A DNA stretch of 54,482 nucleotides, from contig JAGOPY010000019.1 in NCBI GenBank assembly GCA_017991835.1, forward strand, positions 1 to 54,482, in the 5' to 3' direction. Shown here in pieces: positions 18,701 through 26,384 of the stretch. Within the stretch, counting starts at the first letter, position 1, and every line of letters begins with the position of its first letter. Under the pieces are notes generated by a model, which was not told the DNA's origin, ran no database searches, and saw only the letters and a list, made by a program, of their open reading frames with translations. The position numbers and the translations under genes are program-made. The DNA is from Bacteroidales bacterium (GTDB lineage Bacteria; Bacteroidota; Bacteroidia; Bacteroidales; JAGOPY01).

Positions 18701-21700
18701 CGGCCAGACGCACAATGCAAACCAGGTGGGAGAATACTATTGTGACGTAACCAATTCAGCCGGCTGCAGCGGGATTTCGAACAAGCTGTTCATTTATATG
18801 CACAAACGACCGAAGGCAGATATCACCGGTGACGGATATTATTGTTCTCTGCCCGGCGGAACGATCTATTTCAGCCTGTCGACGATATACAATGCCAACT
18901 ACAGCTATAGCTGGACCTGCATTCCCGGCGGAGCGACATTTTCGCCTTCCAATTCCGACAATACCTGGGTTTCGCTGACTGTCCCGCTTACATTGCCCGC
19001 CTATTTCCAGTTCGTTGTCGATGTTACGGACAACATCACCCAATGCGTCAATTCCGACACATTGTGCGTCACCGTGTATGAAACACCGTCACTCAGCATC
19101 CTGAGCATCCCGGCGCTCGATGTCTGTGAAGGAACCCCTGTTACCCTTATCCCAAACCTTAACAATACCGGGCTTTATAGTTACCTGTGGAGCAACGGGG
19201 CTACAACTCCGGTGATCACGGTCTCCTCTGCCGGATTCTACAGCCTGACGATCACAAACAAAGCGACGGGTTGTTCTGCCACAGCCAATGCCGGCGCTAT
19301 TCATCCAAAACCCGATCTGAGCCTTTTCCCGATCGGTTGTGATGAGCTCTGCGATCCTGATTCACTGCACCTTTATATCCCGCTACCGCTGAATGCCCTG
19401 CCGCCTTTCAATACTTACGCCACGGCTTATCCCACCATCACCTGGCTGGATTACGGCACACCCGTCGGGTCAGGCCCCACGCTGGCATTCCCGGCAGGGA
19501 CATCGGGCAACCACCAGTTCTCGGTTGCAGTAATGAACCAGTTCGGCTGCGTCGATACAGCCGGCGTTTTCTGCCTCACCAACGGATGCTGCAATATCGA
19601 CCTGGAATACCTCGAGCCGACCAGCGCTTCATGCGCCACCTCAGCCGACGGCTCCTTTACCATCGTCCTCGATCCGGCATCCACCGGAGGCCCGTTCACG
19701 ATCACCTCGATCCCGCTGATGCCGCCGCTGCCCACCACCATAATACCGGGAAATCCGCTGACTGTCGGTAACCTGCCTCCGGGCACCTTCACGATTATTA
19801 TCAATGGCCCGGCAGAAGGTTGTACGGAGACATTCTTCGTTGATATTGGCTATATCGAAGAAGAATGCTGTTTCGCCGAAATCGACTCTACATTCACCAA
19901 AATACTGGTAAATACAACCTATACGACCGATGTGGTCTGGGACGGGAAGTATTTTATCGATGATAACGTTATCGTCACGGTCACCAACGGGGCTGTGCTC
20001 GATATCACCAATGTCGACTGCGTATTTGGCGAATGTGCGGGAATCGTATTTACCAACGGCGCTATGCTCCGCTCAACCAATTCGGTTTACCGTCCCTGCT
20101 TTGTCGACGACACCTGGAAAGGGCTCCGATTTACCAGCAAAGGTGAATTCGACAACATCATCAACGAATGTACCTTCAAAAATGCCGAAGTGGCCCTGTA
20201 CTTCCAGGGTAATGCCGATGGGGTCATCTCATCCAACCTCTTCTCTAATTGCAATTATGGAATCAGGGTAGAAGGCAATAACAATTTCAACCATCCCGTT
20301 ACCGGGAACCACTTCGTGACCGAGCAGTTCTTCCCGAATTACGACTGCCCGACGAAATACTCTTTTATCAATAATTCCAGTTCCTTTGGCATTTACACCA
20401 CCACTTCGCGCTTCAAACAGCAAGTCTCGCAAAACGAGTTTGTAAATACGTGGGGAAATGATAATCCGAGGACACATGGAATCTACCAGGTGAACGGTGG
20501 AGCCACCATCTCATACAATACCTTCACCGATCTGTCTTATTCCATCTACCTGAGCACGGCATTGTTCACTACGATCATCGAAAACAACGAGATCGAAATA
20601 AACGAAGTCGTAAACACCACCGTCGCACCAATTTACGTTAACACGACCACCAGTCCGCTCATAGAGATCAACAACAACGAGATATCCGACAACTATCACC
20701 AGTTCAACTGTTTCTCGGCCATTTACCTGAAAAGCTCGGCGAACGTAAGCGCGATCAACAACCGGATCGACGGGTTCCAGTACGGGATTTATGCAAATAG
20801 CGTCAGGAATACCCAGATCAGCAATAACGAGATCATCGACAGTGATGTTATCGGGATCTATTTCAGCACAAAAGGCATCTTTAAAAATTATATAACATGT
20901 AATAATATAAAGATGAGGTCATTCACCAATACGAGGGGTATCTATACCGTCGATATGACCACCCGGAGCGAGATCAGCAGCAACTGTATCAATGATTGTT
21001 ATGTTTCGATGGATATCAGGTCATTTACCGGTGCGGCCCTTCCGAAGATCAGGAATAACTTCCTCTACAACTACAATTTTGTGGGGATCAACGTGGTGGG
21101 GCATACCGGCAATATCGGGACCCTGTCGCCGGCCGATCCCGGCCTGAACACGCTGTGGAGCAATTACAATCCTGCGATCGACATCAACAGCAATACCAAC
21201 ATTACCGTTGCCGACAATTTCGGCATGTTCAACATCTCCTGGCCAACGGTGCAGATCACCAGCAACCGGCCGTTCCATTCCACAGCTTCGTGCGCCCAGC
21301 AGATCTTCAACATGCCATCGCAGGGCAACCTGAACATCAACTATACCTGCGATAATTTCAAGAACCTCTTCACTGCCTTTACCGGGGTCAGCGCACCGTT
21401 CGCCCTGGCCCCCGACTACAGGGAACAGCTCCAGGTTTCTGAATATCCTTATGAAGAGGCCGACCTTCTCCTGGCTGCCGTTGAACCCACGGATCCCGCT
21501 TTGGTCGATGAGTTGATTCAGTTGCCCGCTCTGAGCAACAATGAAAAATCGCTCCTGCAGTACAATTATGCTTACCGGAATGCGGACTTTGCAGTGGCCG
21601 GAACGCACCTGGCAAGCTATTCTCCCACGGATGAAGAAGGCACGGATTTCAAGATCCTTGCCCTCTACGACCTGGATATCATCATGTATGGCCGCGATAT

Positions 21701-22142
21701 ACTCACCGGCGCCGACCTTGAGATCATCCGGGCGATCGCCGAAAAACTGTCGGTCAATTCCAACTTCGCCATCACCCTGCTGAACAATTCGCCCGAATAC
21801 CGGGATCATCTCTTTGAACCTGTTCCGTTGCCGGAGGTATTGGCCGGAGCTGATATCAAACGGATCGGGGAGGAGGCCATGCACCTGGTCATCCGGCCCA
21901 ACCCGGCATCCGATAGGGTGTTTATCGAATCTGTCTTCAGCCCGCTGTCCGAGGTCCGGGTCGAAATGCACGACGTGAGCGGCAAGCTGATCACCGGCTA
22001 TTCCCTGCAAAGGGCAGCCGGAGGTATCGAGCTGGATATCAGCCGCCTCAGGGAAGGGTTCTATTTCGTGGTCCTGACCGATCCGGCGACCGGCACGGTG
22101 AAAACCGGAAAGCTGATCAAAGTGAAATCTCCCGGTAATTAA
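15780..22142 (+). CDS. Giant T9SS-secreted PKD/beta-helix surface protein (2120 aa)
   Basis: The signal peptide (MKNILLLFSSIIFLSGFF) is followed by a Cys-rich start (ICCPDF...CAPHMSC). The first two thirds are about a dozen PKD/Ig-like beta-sandwich modules. Two clear PKD units are near residues 137-215 (FTWNMGDGT ... YQSPGTYTIILTV) and 852-930 (YFWTFGDGST ... YTVSLTISDNYGC). Others carry the bacteroidotal pattern GP...C.G....Y.....YTWTVTGGT. Residues about 1360-1790 switch to a right-handed beta-helix of Asn-rich turns (NosD/periplasmic-copper type: FSNCNYGIRVEGNN, INNNEISDN, ISNNEIIDS). An alpha-helical linker follows (about 1880-2000), then a T9SS sorting domain (IRPNPASDRVFIE...MHDVSGKLI...LREGFYFVVL). 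It is likely a cell-surface adhesin or matrix protein; this is inferred from architecture. The gene 18 bases downstream probably shares its transcript. Confidence 0.88.
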   Translation: MKNILLLFSSIIFLSGFFNSEKVNSQICCPDFILKDAVEICAPHMSCSSDQPGIGFPVAACKNTVHTYTVYPNDLSSFTYTWTVTGGTPSSTNGNPVNILWGNGASGYIKVVITSNNPNFICADSIMQQICLIDGPQAAFTVNYDTVCTGVAISLTNTSLGGSAFTWNMGDGTIYTSPTPPNHTYQSPGTYTIILTVKDMGQGQYVGGPNGENRIPCGCADTASAVVVVLPGIGPEIETDCCYGTVCPGDTSEFCTPMVCGSYNWTVTGGTIISGAGTSCIQVEWDNTYSVPTTVTLQSCPSSSCPGSTTIDVPVLYPNLPISGPNNLCLGASGTFSLPHLPGTFYKWTVSGGPYIFNEKNRNVSLVNISFNSFGTYWVKCEYNNPLAGCDGIDSLLVTVTPKFDIVGPEKICEGDTVFYLTNSLVGGPPANWTFAPAGPVVYTGQGTPNASIIAAPGNYTIIATSLTPPVNCNLVATKNIQVVAKPLLGNITGPTMACPNTNYTYGITSNTSGSSFIWSVGPGSGAIFSQMGDDNDSVIVQFSGSGPWTLNVYQEIDLGNNDFCKSLTKTLVVNPFPAPNITGAHTVCVDAVENYTASGPVPPGGFQWSISPSAQGTILNGQGSSSVNIKWHGPAATNVVLTVTTCSGLDTIHVAISTPPTVLATPSQPPLFCLGDNQTLVISTPNIGGYTYQWYDNNGILTGETNSSISLNIASFTNPGTYSYYVVVTNGGCTRTSNIVNVIISTCTGGGGPSGCPPNPVPDCPTVCFSTNVLCGQVQLFNSSYVVPNASIQSYTWSVSPNTGTFTPSNTAPNPTLTVPTSGTYTITLTVISTTNCTASASQAVTVFVPTASFTVSSPVCENSFATFTASPILPGLNYFWTFGDGSTSYSAITQHSYASAALSPYTVSLTISDNYGCTANYSAPVTVNPNPVCTISSPDTAFCPGGFVPLTACTGMSSYQWYLNGSPISNANGQTHNANQVGEYYCDVTNSAGCSGISNKLFIYMHKRPKADITGDGYYCSLPGGTIYFSLSTIYNANYSYSWTCIPGGATFSPSNSDNTWVSLTVPLTLPAYFQFVVDVTDNITQCVNSDTLCVTVYETPSLSILSIPALDVCEGTPVTLIPNLNNTGLYSYLWSNGATTPVITVSSAGFYSLTITNKATGCSATANAGAIHPKPDLSLFPIGCDELCDPDSLHLYIPLPLNALPPFNTYATAYPTITWLDYGTPVGSGPTLAFPAGTSGNHQFSVAVMNQFGCVDTAGVFCLTNGCCNIDLEYLEPTSASCATSADGSFTIVLDPASTGGPFTITSIPLMPPLPTTIIPGNPLTVGNLPPGTFTIIINGPAEGCTETFFVDIGYIEEECCFAEIDSTFTKILVNTTYTTDVVWDGKYFIDDNVIVTVTNGAVLDITNVDCVFGECAGIVFTNGAMLRSTNSVYRPCFVDDTWKGLRFTSKGEFDNIINECTFKNAEVALYFQGNADGVISSNLFSNCNYGIRVEGNNNFNHPVTGNHFVTEQFFPNYDCPTKYSFINNSSSFGIYTTTSRFKQQVSQNEFVNTWGNDNPRTHGIYQVNGGATISYNTFTDLSYSIYLSTALFTTIIENNEIEINEVVNTTVAPIYVNTTTSPLIEINNNEISDNYHQFNCFSAIYLKSSANVSAINNRIDGFQYGIYANSVRNTQISNNEIIDSDVIGIYFSTKGIFKNYITCNNIKMRSFTNTRGIYTVDMTTRSEISSNCINDCYVSMDIRSFTGAALPKIRNNFLYNYNFVGINVVGHTGNIGTLSPADPGLNTLWSNYNPAIDINSNTNITVADNFGMFNISWPTVQITSNRPFHSTASCAQQIFNMPSQGNLNINYTCDNFKNLFTAFTGVSAPFALAPDYREQLQVSEYPYEEADLLLAAVEPTDPALVDELIQLPALSNNEKSLLQYNYAYRNADFAVAGTHLASYSPTDEEGTDFKILALYDLDIIMYGRDILTGADLEIIRAIAEKLSVNSNFAITLLNNSPEYRDHLFEPVPLPEVLAGADIKRIGEEAMHLVIRPNPASDRVFIESVFSPLSEVRVEMHDVSGKLITGYSLQRAAGGIELDISRLREGFYFVVLTDPATGTVKTGKLIKVKSPGN

Positions 22143-22160
22143 TCCTTAGCATTCGGTCGT

Positions 22161-24065
22161 TTGAAAACAACATCGCTAATATATGTTTTGGTTTTTCTCC
22201 TTGCGGGATGGGCAGGCGGGCAATCCGCTTCCCCTCTCCAGGGAGGCGAAACCATAGCCAATGCATTTGTTATAACCGGAACCCTGCCCTTCTCGGCCAG
22301 TGGTACTACGCTGGGTTATACTGACGATTATGATGAAGCCTGCCCTTACGACAGCAGCCAGGCACCCGATGTGGTCTATTCCTACACCCCGGCTGCTTCT
22401 GTTATCGTGGATATTGATCTCTGCGGATCGGAATATGACACGAAGATCTTTGTCTATGAAAATACCGTAACTCCCGGTATTCCATATGATTGTAATGATG
22501 ATTTCTATTATGAAGAACCCTGCGGGCTTTATGTCTCAAAGATCGAAGGGCTTTTGCTAACCGGGGGAAATACATATTACATCATTGTCGATGGATACAG
22601 TTCGGGCGATTTTGGCAACTATGACCTTTCGGTCACCCAGTCCGACAACACTCCCCAGTGCATCATAGGAATTAATTTTATCTGCCCGGCCTGGGCCGTT
22701 GACGAACCGGAGGATTGCGGCCAGGATGAGAACGGCGGCTGCGATATGATTCCCGGGAATGAAAGCTGGGAATCGGTTCCGTCTGCCGGGGCAACCTATT
22801 GCGGCAGTTTATTTGCCGACAATGGAGACAAGGACTCCGACTGGTATGAGCTCGTTTTGTCAGAACCTTCGTCAGTGGTCCTGACTGCCAATGCAGAGCA
22901 GCAAGTTTCTTACGGCATGGCCGAAACCACAACCCCCGGCGCACCGACCTGCATTACTCTGACCGGAGACACGGAGCCCGGGGCTGTGGCCGGCCCTTGC
23001 AGCGAAACATCCGTGGACCTGGGCACCCTTGCGCCCGGGACTTACTGGTTGGTTATCGAAATGACCGCCACCAGCGGTTTCCCGTGTAGCAATCACTACG
23101 TCTTCGATATCGATGTCAACCCCGTCCCCTGCTCGCCCCCTGATTTTCTCACTGCTACAGGGATCACCTCTTTTGGTGCCACGCTGGGCTGGTTTGAGAC
23201 CGGCACAGCCGCATCCTGGGAATACCAGTATGGCGTGAGCGGCTTTACCCCGGCAGGTTCGGGCATTTCGACGGTTGCCAATCCGGTTGCCGTTACGGGG
23301 CTGGCGATCAGCACCGCTTATGATTTCTATGCCAGGGCGGTTTGCGGGCCCGGTATCTACAGCGCCTGGTCGGGACCTTACACCTTCACAACGCTATGCG
23401 GTACAATAAACTCAATCCCCTGGTCGGAAGGATTTGAGTCCGGCTGGCCGCCGGCATGCTGGACCGACGATAATGCCTTACCCGGCTATGGCTGGGACCA
23501 TGGCGTTTACGGCTCGCCCGGGAGCGGCTCGAAATGGGCTTACAGCAACCTGTCGGGTTCCGTGCTTACCGCACCTTCCGTAAGCCTGGCAGCCGATGCT
23601 TACCTGTTCTTCAGTTACCGGGCTGAGAACAAGGATTTCCCCAGGAATATATCTGTAAAAATTAACAATGATGAAGTTTTCCAGGTTAACGGTTTTACCT
23701 CTGAGGATTATTCCGTCGGTGCCGTTTCGCTGGCTCCCTATTCAGGACAATCCGTCGTGATCGCATTCGAAACAACCGCAGGAAGCGGCGGGCAGGACTT
23801 CGGTGTTTGTCTCGACGACGTTACCATTAAATCCTCGGTTAAATGGACCGGGAATGTAAGCGCCGCCTGGAGCAATCCCGGTAACTGGTCAACCTCTTCC
23901 ATCCCAGGGATCAACGATGTGGTGGTGGTCCCCTCCGTGCCATCCGGAGGCAACTTCCCGGAAGTCGGCAGCGGTGTAACGGCGAATTGTTACTTCCTGG
24001 AACTGGCACCTGGCGCAACTCTAAAAGTTAAAACCGGCGGCACCCTGAATGTTTTGAATTATTGA
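22161..24065 (+). CDS. Secreted multidomain protein lacking a sorting domain
   Basis: A 634-residue protein starting at a TTG (LKTTSLIYVLVFLLAGWAGGQ, a good signal peptide) 18 bases after the giant gene. It contains a pre-peptidase-like beta domain (about 25-155: GGETIANAFVITG ... DVVYSYTPAAS ... CGSEYDTKIFVY), a second copy of the same type (about 180-310), a fibronectin type III domain (about 322-408, ending SAWSGPYTFTT) and a MAM/jelly-roll-like domain (about 415-550). It ends with a WSNPGNWSTSSIPGINDVVVVP segment that stops at LNVLNY. In related Bacteroidota proteins that last segment is usually followed by a T9SS C-terminal domain; none is present here in any frame before the next gene. 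It may be released to the periplasm, or the gene may have lost its 3' end. Confidence 0.78.
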   Translation: MKTTSLIYVLVFLLAGWAGGQSASPLQGGETIANAFVITGTLPFSASGTTLGYTDDYDEACPYDSSQAPDVVYSYTPAASVIVDIDLCGSEYDTKIFVYENTVTPGIPYDCNDDFYYEEPCGLYVSKIEGLLLTGGNTYYIIVDGYSSGDFGNYDLSVTQSDNTPQCIIGINFICPAWAVDEPEDCGQDENGGCDMIPGNESWESVPSAGATYCGSLFADNGDKDSDWYELVLSEPSSVVLTANAEQQVSYGMAETTTPGAPTCITLTGDTEPGAVAGPCSETSVDLGTLAPGTYWLVIEMTATSGFPCSNHYVFDIDVNPVPCSPPDFLTATGITSFGATLGWFETGTAASWEYQYGVSGFTPAGSGISTVANPVAVTGLAISTAYDFYARAVCGPGIYSAWSGPYTFTTLCGTINSIPWSEGFESGWPPACWTDDNALPGYGWDHGVYGSPGSGSKWAYSNLSGSVLTAPSVSLAADAYLFFSYRAENKDFPRNISVKINNDEVFQVNGFTSEDYSVGAVSLAPYSGQSVVIAFETTAGSGGQDFGVCLDDVTIKSSVKWTGNVSAAWSNPGNWSTSSIPGINDVVVVPSVPSGGNFPEVGSGVTANCYFLELAPGATLKVKTGGTLNVLNY

Positions 24066-24215
24066 TCAAACTCTCTTTCATTCCTTGTTCAGTTTGACCA
24101 TGCAGGGCTTTGGGCCAATATTTTTTGCCACCAAAACACAAAATATCATAAATAATCAAAATATCAGGCCATATTTCTAATATATAGTCGTATTTTTACG
24201 CCATATTTTTAAACT

Positions 24216-25343
24216 ATGTATAAAAGAGATATTGAAAATACAATTAAAGAATGGCTGCCTGGTAAAGAAGTCGTTATTTTATACGGGCCTCGTCAGTCGG
24301 GCAAAACAACACTTCTCACCATGTTGTTCGACCAAAATCCTGATGCTTTAATCCTGAATTGTGAAAGGCCTGATCTTGCCGATATCCTTGAGTCCTCTGA
24401 TTTATCGAGGATAAAAATGATCTTCGGGGATAAGAAAATTATTGCCCTTGATGAAGCACTTAAAATCCGGAATATAGGGCCTCTGCTGAAACTGGTCTAT
24501 GATGAGCCCTCTTTTGTTCAGAAAATAATAGCGACCGGATCCAGCAGTTTTGAGCTGGCAAATACTATTAGTGAACCACTGACCGGGAGAAATGTTAAAT
24601 TCTTACTTCTTCCTTTATCTATCGGTGAATTATCAGGAGCCAGAGGTTGGCTTTGGATTTATGAAAATTTGAATCTAATGCTAATATATGGATCGTATCC
24701 GGGAATTATTGATATATCAGGAGAATTTAAAACAAGGAAACTGTTTGATCTGGCTTCGGATTACCTGTTTAAAGACATTTTGATTCATGAAAATCTGAGA
24801 AATCCTTCTTTATTGAGGAAACTTCTTAAGTTGCTGGCTCTGAAGGTAGGATCACAGGTATCATTTCATGAACTATCAAAAACATTGGCTGTATCTTCGA
24901 AAACTATTGAAAAGTATATCGACCTGCTTGAAAAAAGCTTTGTCATATTTTCCCTTCCTTCATTCTCCAGGAATCAAAGAACTGAAATCAGAAAAAGCAG
25001 AAAATTCTACTTTTATGATCTGGGTATTAGAAATGCGCTGATAACCAATTTTAATGATCCCGATTCCAGAACAGATACCGGAGCGATCTGGGAAAACTTC
25101 TGCATCCTCGAAAGACTTAAATATAACCTGATCCATCAGCCATTTGCACAGCTTTATTTCTGGCGAACATACGATGGAGCGGAAATTGACCTGGTTGAAG
25201 AAGCCAACGGTAAAATAAACATCTTTGAATTTAAATGGAGGGGCAAATCAAATGCCCGCTTTCCCAGGTCTTTCTCGGAAAACTATGAAATAAATACCGG
25301 CAAACTGATATCAAAGGAGAATATACACGAATTAATTGCCTGA
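24216..25343 (+). CDS. ATP-binding protein of the AAA_14/DUF4143 family
   Basis: This 375-residue protein is a cytoplasmic ATPase of the AAA_14 plus DUF4143 family, very common in Bacteroidota and archaea. The Walker A motif is GPRQSGKT (24-31) and Walker B is KKIIALDEA (about 77-85). The sensor-like ATGSSSFEL follows, then GRNVKFLLLPLSIGEL, the family signature before the DUF4143 part. The C-terminal part has a winged-helix-like segment (FHELSKTLAVSSKTIEKYIDLLEKSFVIFSL) and the nuclease-like fold end (AQLYFWRTYDGAEIDLVEE ... INIFEFKW), with the D-E-K pattern of PD-(D/E)XK enzymes. The biological role of the family is poorly known. A second, divergent member lies at 34320-35513. Confidence 0.88.
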   Translation: MYKRDIENTIKEWLPGKEVVILYGPRQSGKTTLLTMLFDQNPDALILNCERPDLADILESSDLSRIKMIFGDKKIIALDEALKIRNIGPLLKLVYDEPSFVQKIIATGSSSFELANTISEPLTGRNVKFLLLPLSIGELSGARGWLWIYENLNLMLIYGSYPGIIDISGEFKTRKLFDLASDYLFKDILIHENLRNPSLLRKLLKLLALKVGSQVSFHELSKTLAVSSKTIEKYIDLLEKSFVIFSLPSFSRNQRTEIRKSRKFYFYDLGIRNALITNFNDPDSRTDTGAIWENFCILERLKYNLIHQPFAQLYFWRTYDGAEIDLVEEANGKINIFEFKWRGKSNARFPRSFSENYEINTGKLISKENIHELIA

Positions 25344-25370
25344 TACTTGCGGGTTGCCAACTCCGGCAAA

Positions 25371-26342
25371 TCAATGATGGTGTATCTCCGGGCAGACCTT
25401 CGGGGTTCTCTCAGAAAAATTAACCCTGATACATTCAGCCACCGCTTCTTTCACCTCCTCCGGCCCCGGATTCAGCTCGGCCATCGTGAACGTGCCGTTA
25501 TCCGGATCGATCCGGTTATAAATCTGCAGGTACAAATGGTAGATGATCCGCAGGCTGAGCATATGCCTGTCGTCCAGCCTTCCTTCCAGCGACCGGATCA
25601 TCTTTTCGGTATCGGTCTTATATTTTCCGGCCTGCTCTTTATAATCCCTGATCAGCTCCCTGAAACCATCCGGAATAGCGCTGCCCCGGGCGATCTCTCT
25701 GAGATCTCCGGCAGTTAACCCGTGCTTTTCCAGCAAGTCGAGGGCAAAATAGTTCAGGTTGTTGAACTGGTCTTTCTGGAAATCGCGCACAATATGCACA
25801 AGGTAGCTGAAAATAGCACAAGGCCTGGCCACATCCGAGATTGAAAGGTTGATCGGCACATATTCTCCCTGTTGTTTATCCAGACAGCAGAGGTGGACAA
25901 AAACCGATGCGGGTCCGTTGGAAGCCCCTTCGGCGTAGTCAAGAAAGTCGTCGAATGTGCGGAACCCGTCATGGTTGATGTCGTAGACCATCGAACGGGC
26001 AAAGTTGTAAAAGAAGTGCAACGGGATCCGGAACCGACGGATCGTTTCGGTTACCTCACCGAAAAACGGATCATTCGTCCGGTCAAGCCCCAGGCAGTCG
26101 ATCCATGCATTCACCTGGTCGGTGTAGATCTTCTTCTCCATGCAGCTCAACATCCCGTCGAGCGCCTTCCGGTCGTCGATCATATCATCGATGTAGCGCA
26201 TGAAACGGTAGATGGTTGCCGCCGCTTCGTAGCGTTCATCTTCCCAGAAACGCGCTGCAATCAGAATGTTGGGGTGGTCTTTGATCTTGTAAAAATCAAT
26301 CTTACTAAAGGTTTCAGCAATAATGGTTTCCAGATTATTCAT
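25371..26342 (-). CDS. crtB: Phytoene/squalene synthase family protein
   Basis: This 323-residue enzyme is predicted to condense two geranylgeranyl (or farnesyl) diphosphates into phytoene or a related C30/C40 backbone, the first committed carotenoid step. The first Asp-rich motif is YIDDMIDD (Asp52/53/56/57). The second is YLVHIVRDFQKD (Asp187 and Asp191); both bind the Mg-diphosphate. The segment YAEGASNGPASVFVHLC corresponds to the conserved YCYxVAGxVG region. The start at 26342 is 22 bases from the stop of crtI, and the two are transcribed together, crtI first. The gap includes part of a heptamer repeat. The choice of phytoene over dehydrosqualene synthase rests on the neighbouring desaturase and is not certain. 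Confidence 0.88.
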   Translation of the reverse strand: MNNLETIIAETFSKIDFYKIKDHPNILIAARFWEDERYEAAATIYRFMRYIDDMIDDRKALDGMLSCMEKKIYTDQVNAWIDCLGLDRTNDPFFGEVTETIRRFRIPLHFFYNFARSMVYDINHDGFRTFDDFLDYAEGASNGPASVFVHLCCLDKQQGEYVPINLSISDVARPCAIFSYLVHIVRDFQKDQFNNLNYFALDLLEKHGLTAGDLREIARGSAIPDGFRELIRDYKEQAGKYKTDTEKMIRSLEGRLDDRHMLSLRIIYHLYLQIYNRIDPDNGTFTMAELNPGPEEVKEAVAECIRVNFSERTPKVCPEIHHH

Positions 26343-26356
26343 AGTTATTATTCAAT

Positions 26357-26384
26357 TTCACCGTTCACCGTTCACCGTTCACTC
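26357..26384. repeat. 7-bp tandem repeat (ttcaccg) over the crtI stop
   Basis: Three perfect ttcaccg units and one variant (ttcactc) lie in a row. The minus-strand stop codon of crtI is within the array, so the last residues of CrtI (GVNGER) are encoded by it, and it occupies part of the crtI-crtB spacer. Confidence 0.75.

Noticed and set aside
21021..22010. Minus-strand open frame of 329 codons
   Set aside because: It is antisense to the giant T9SS gene, shows no domain or signal, and reflects high GC in the sense gene.
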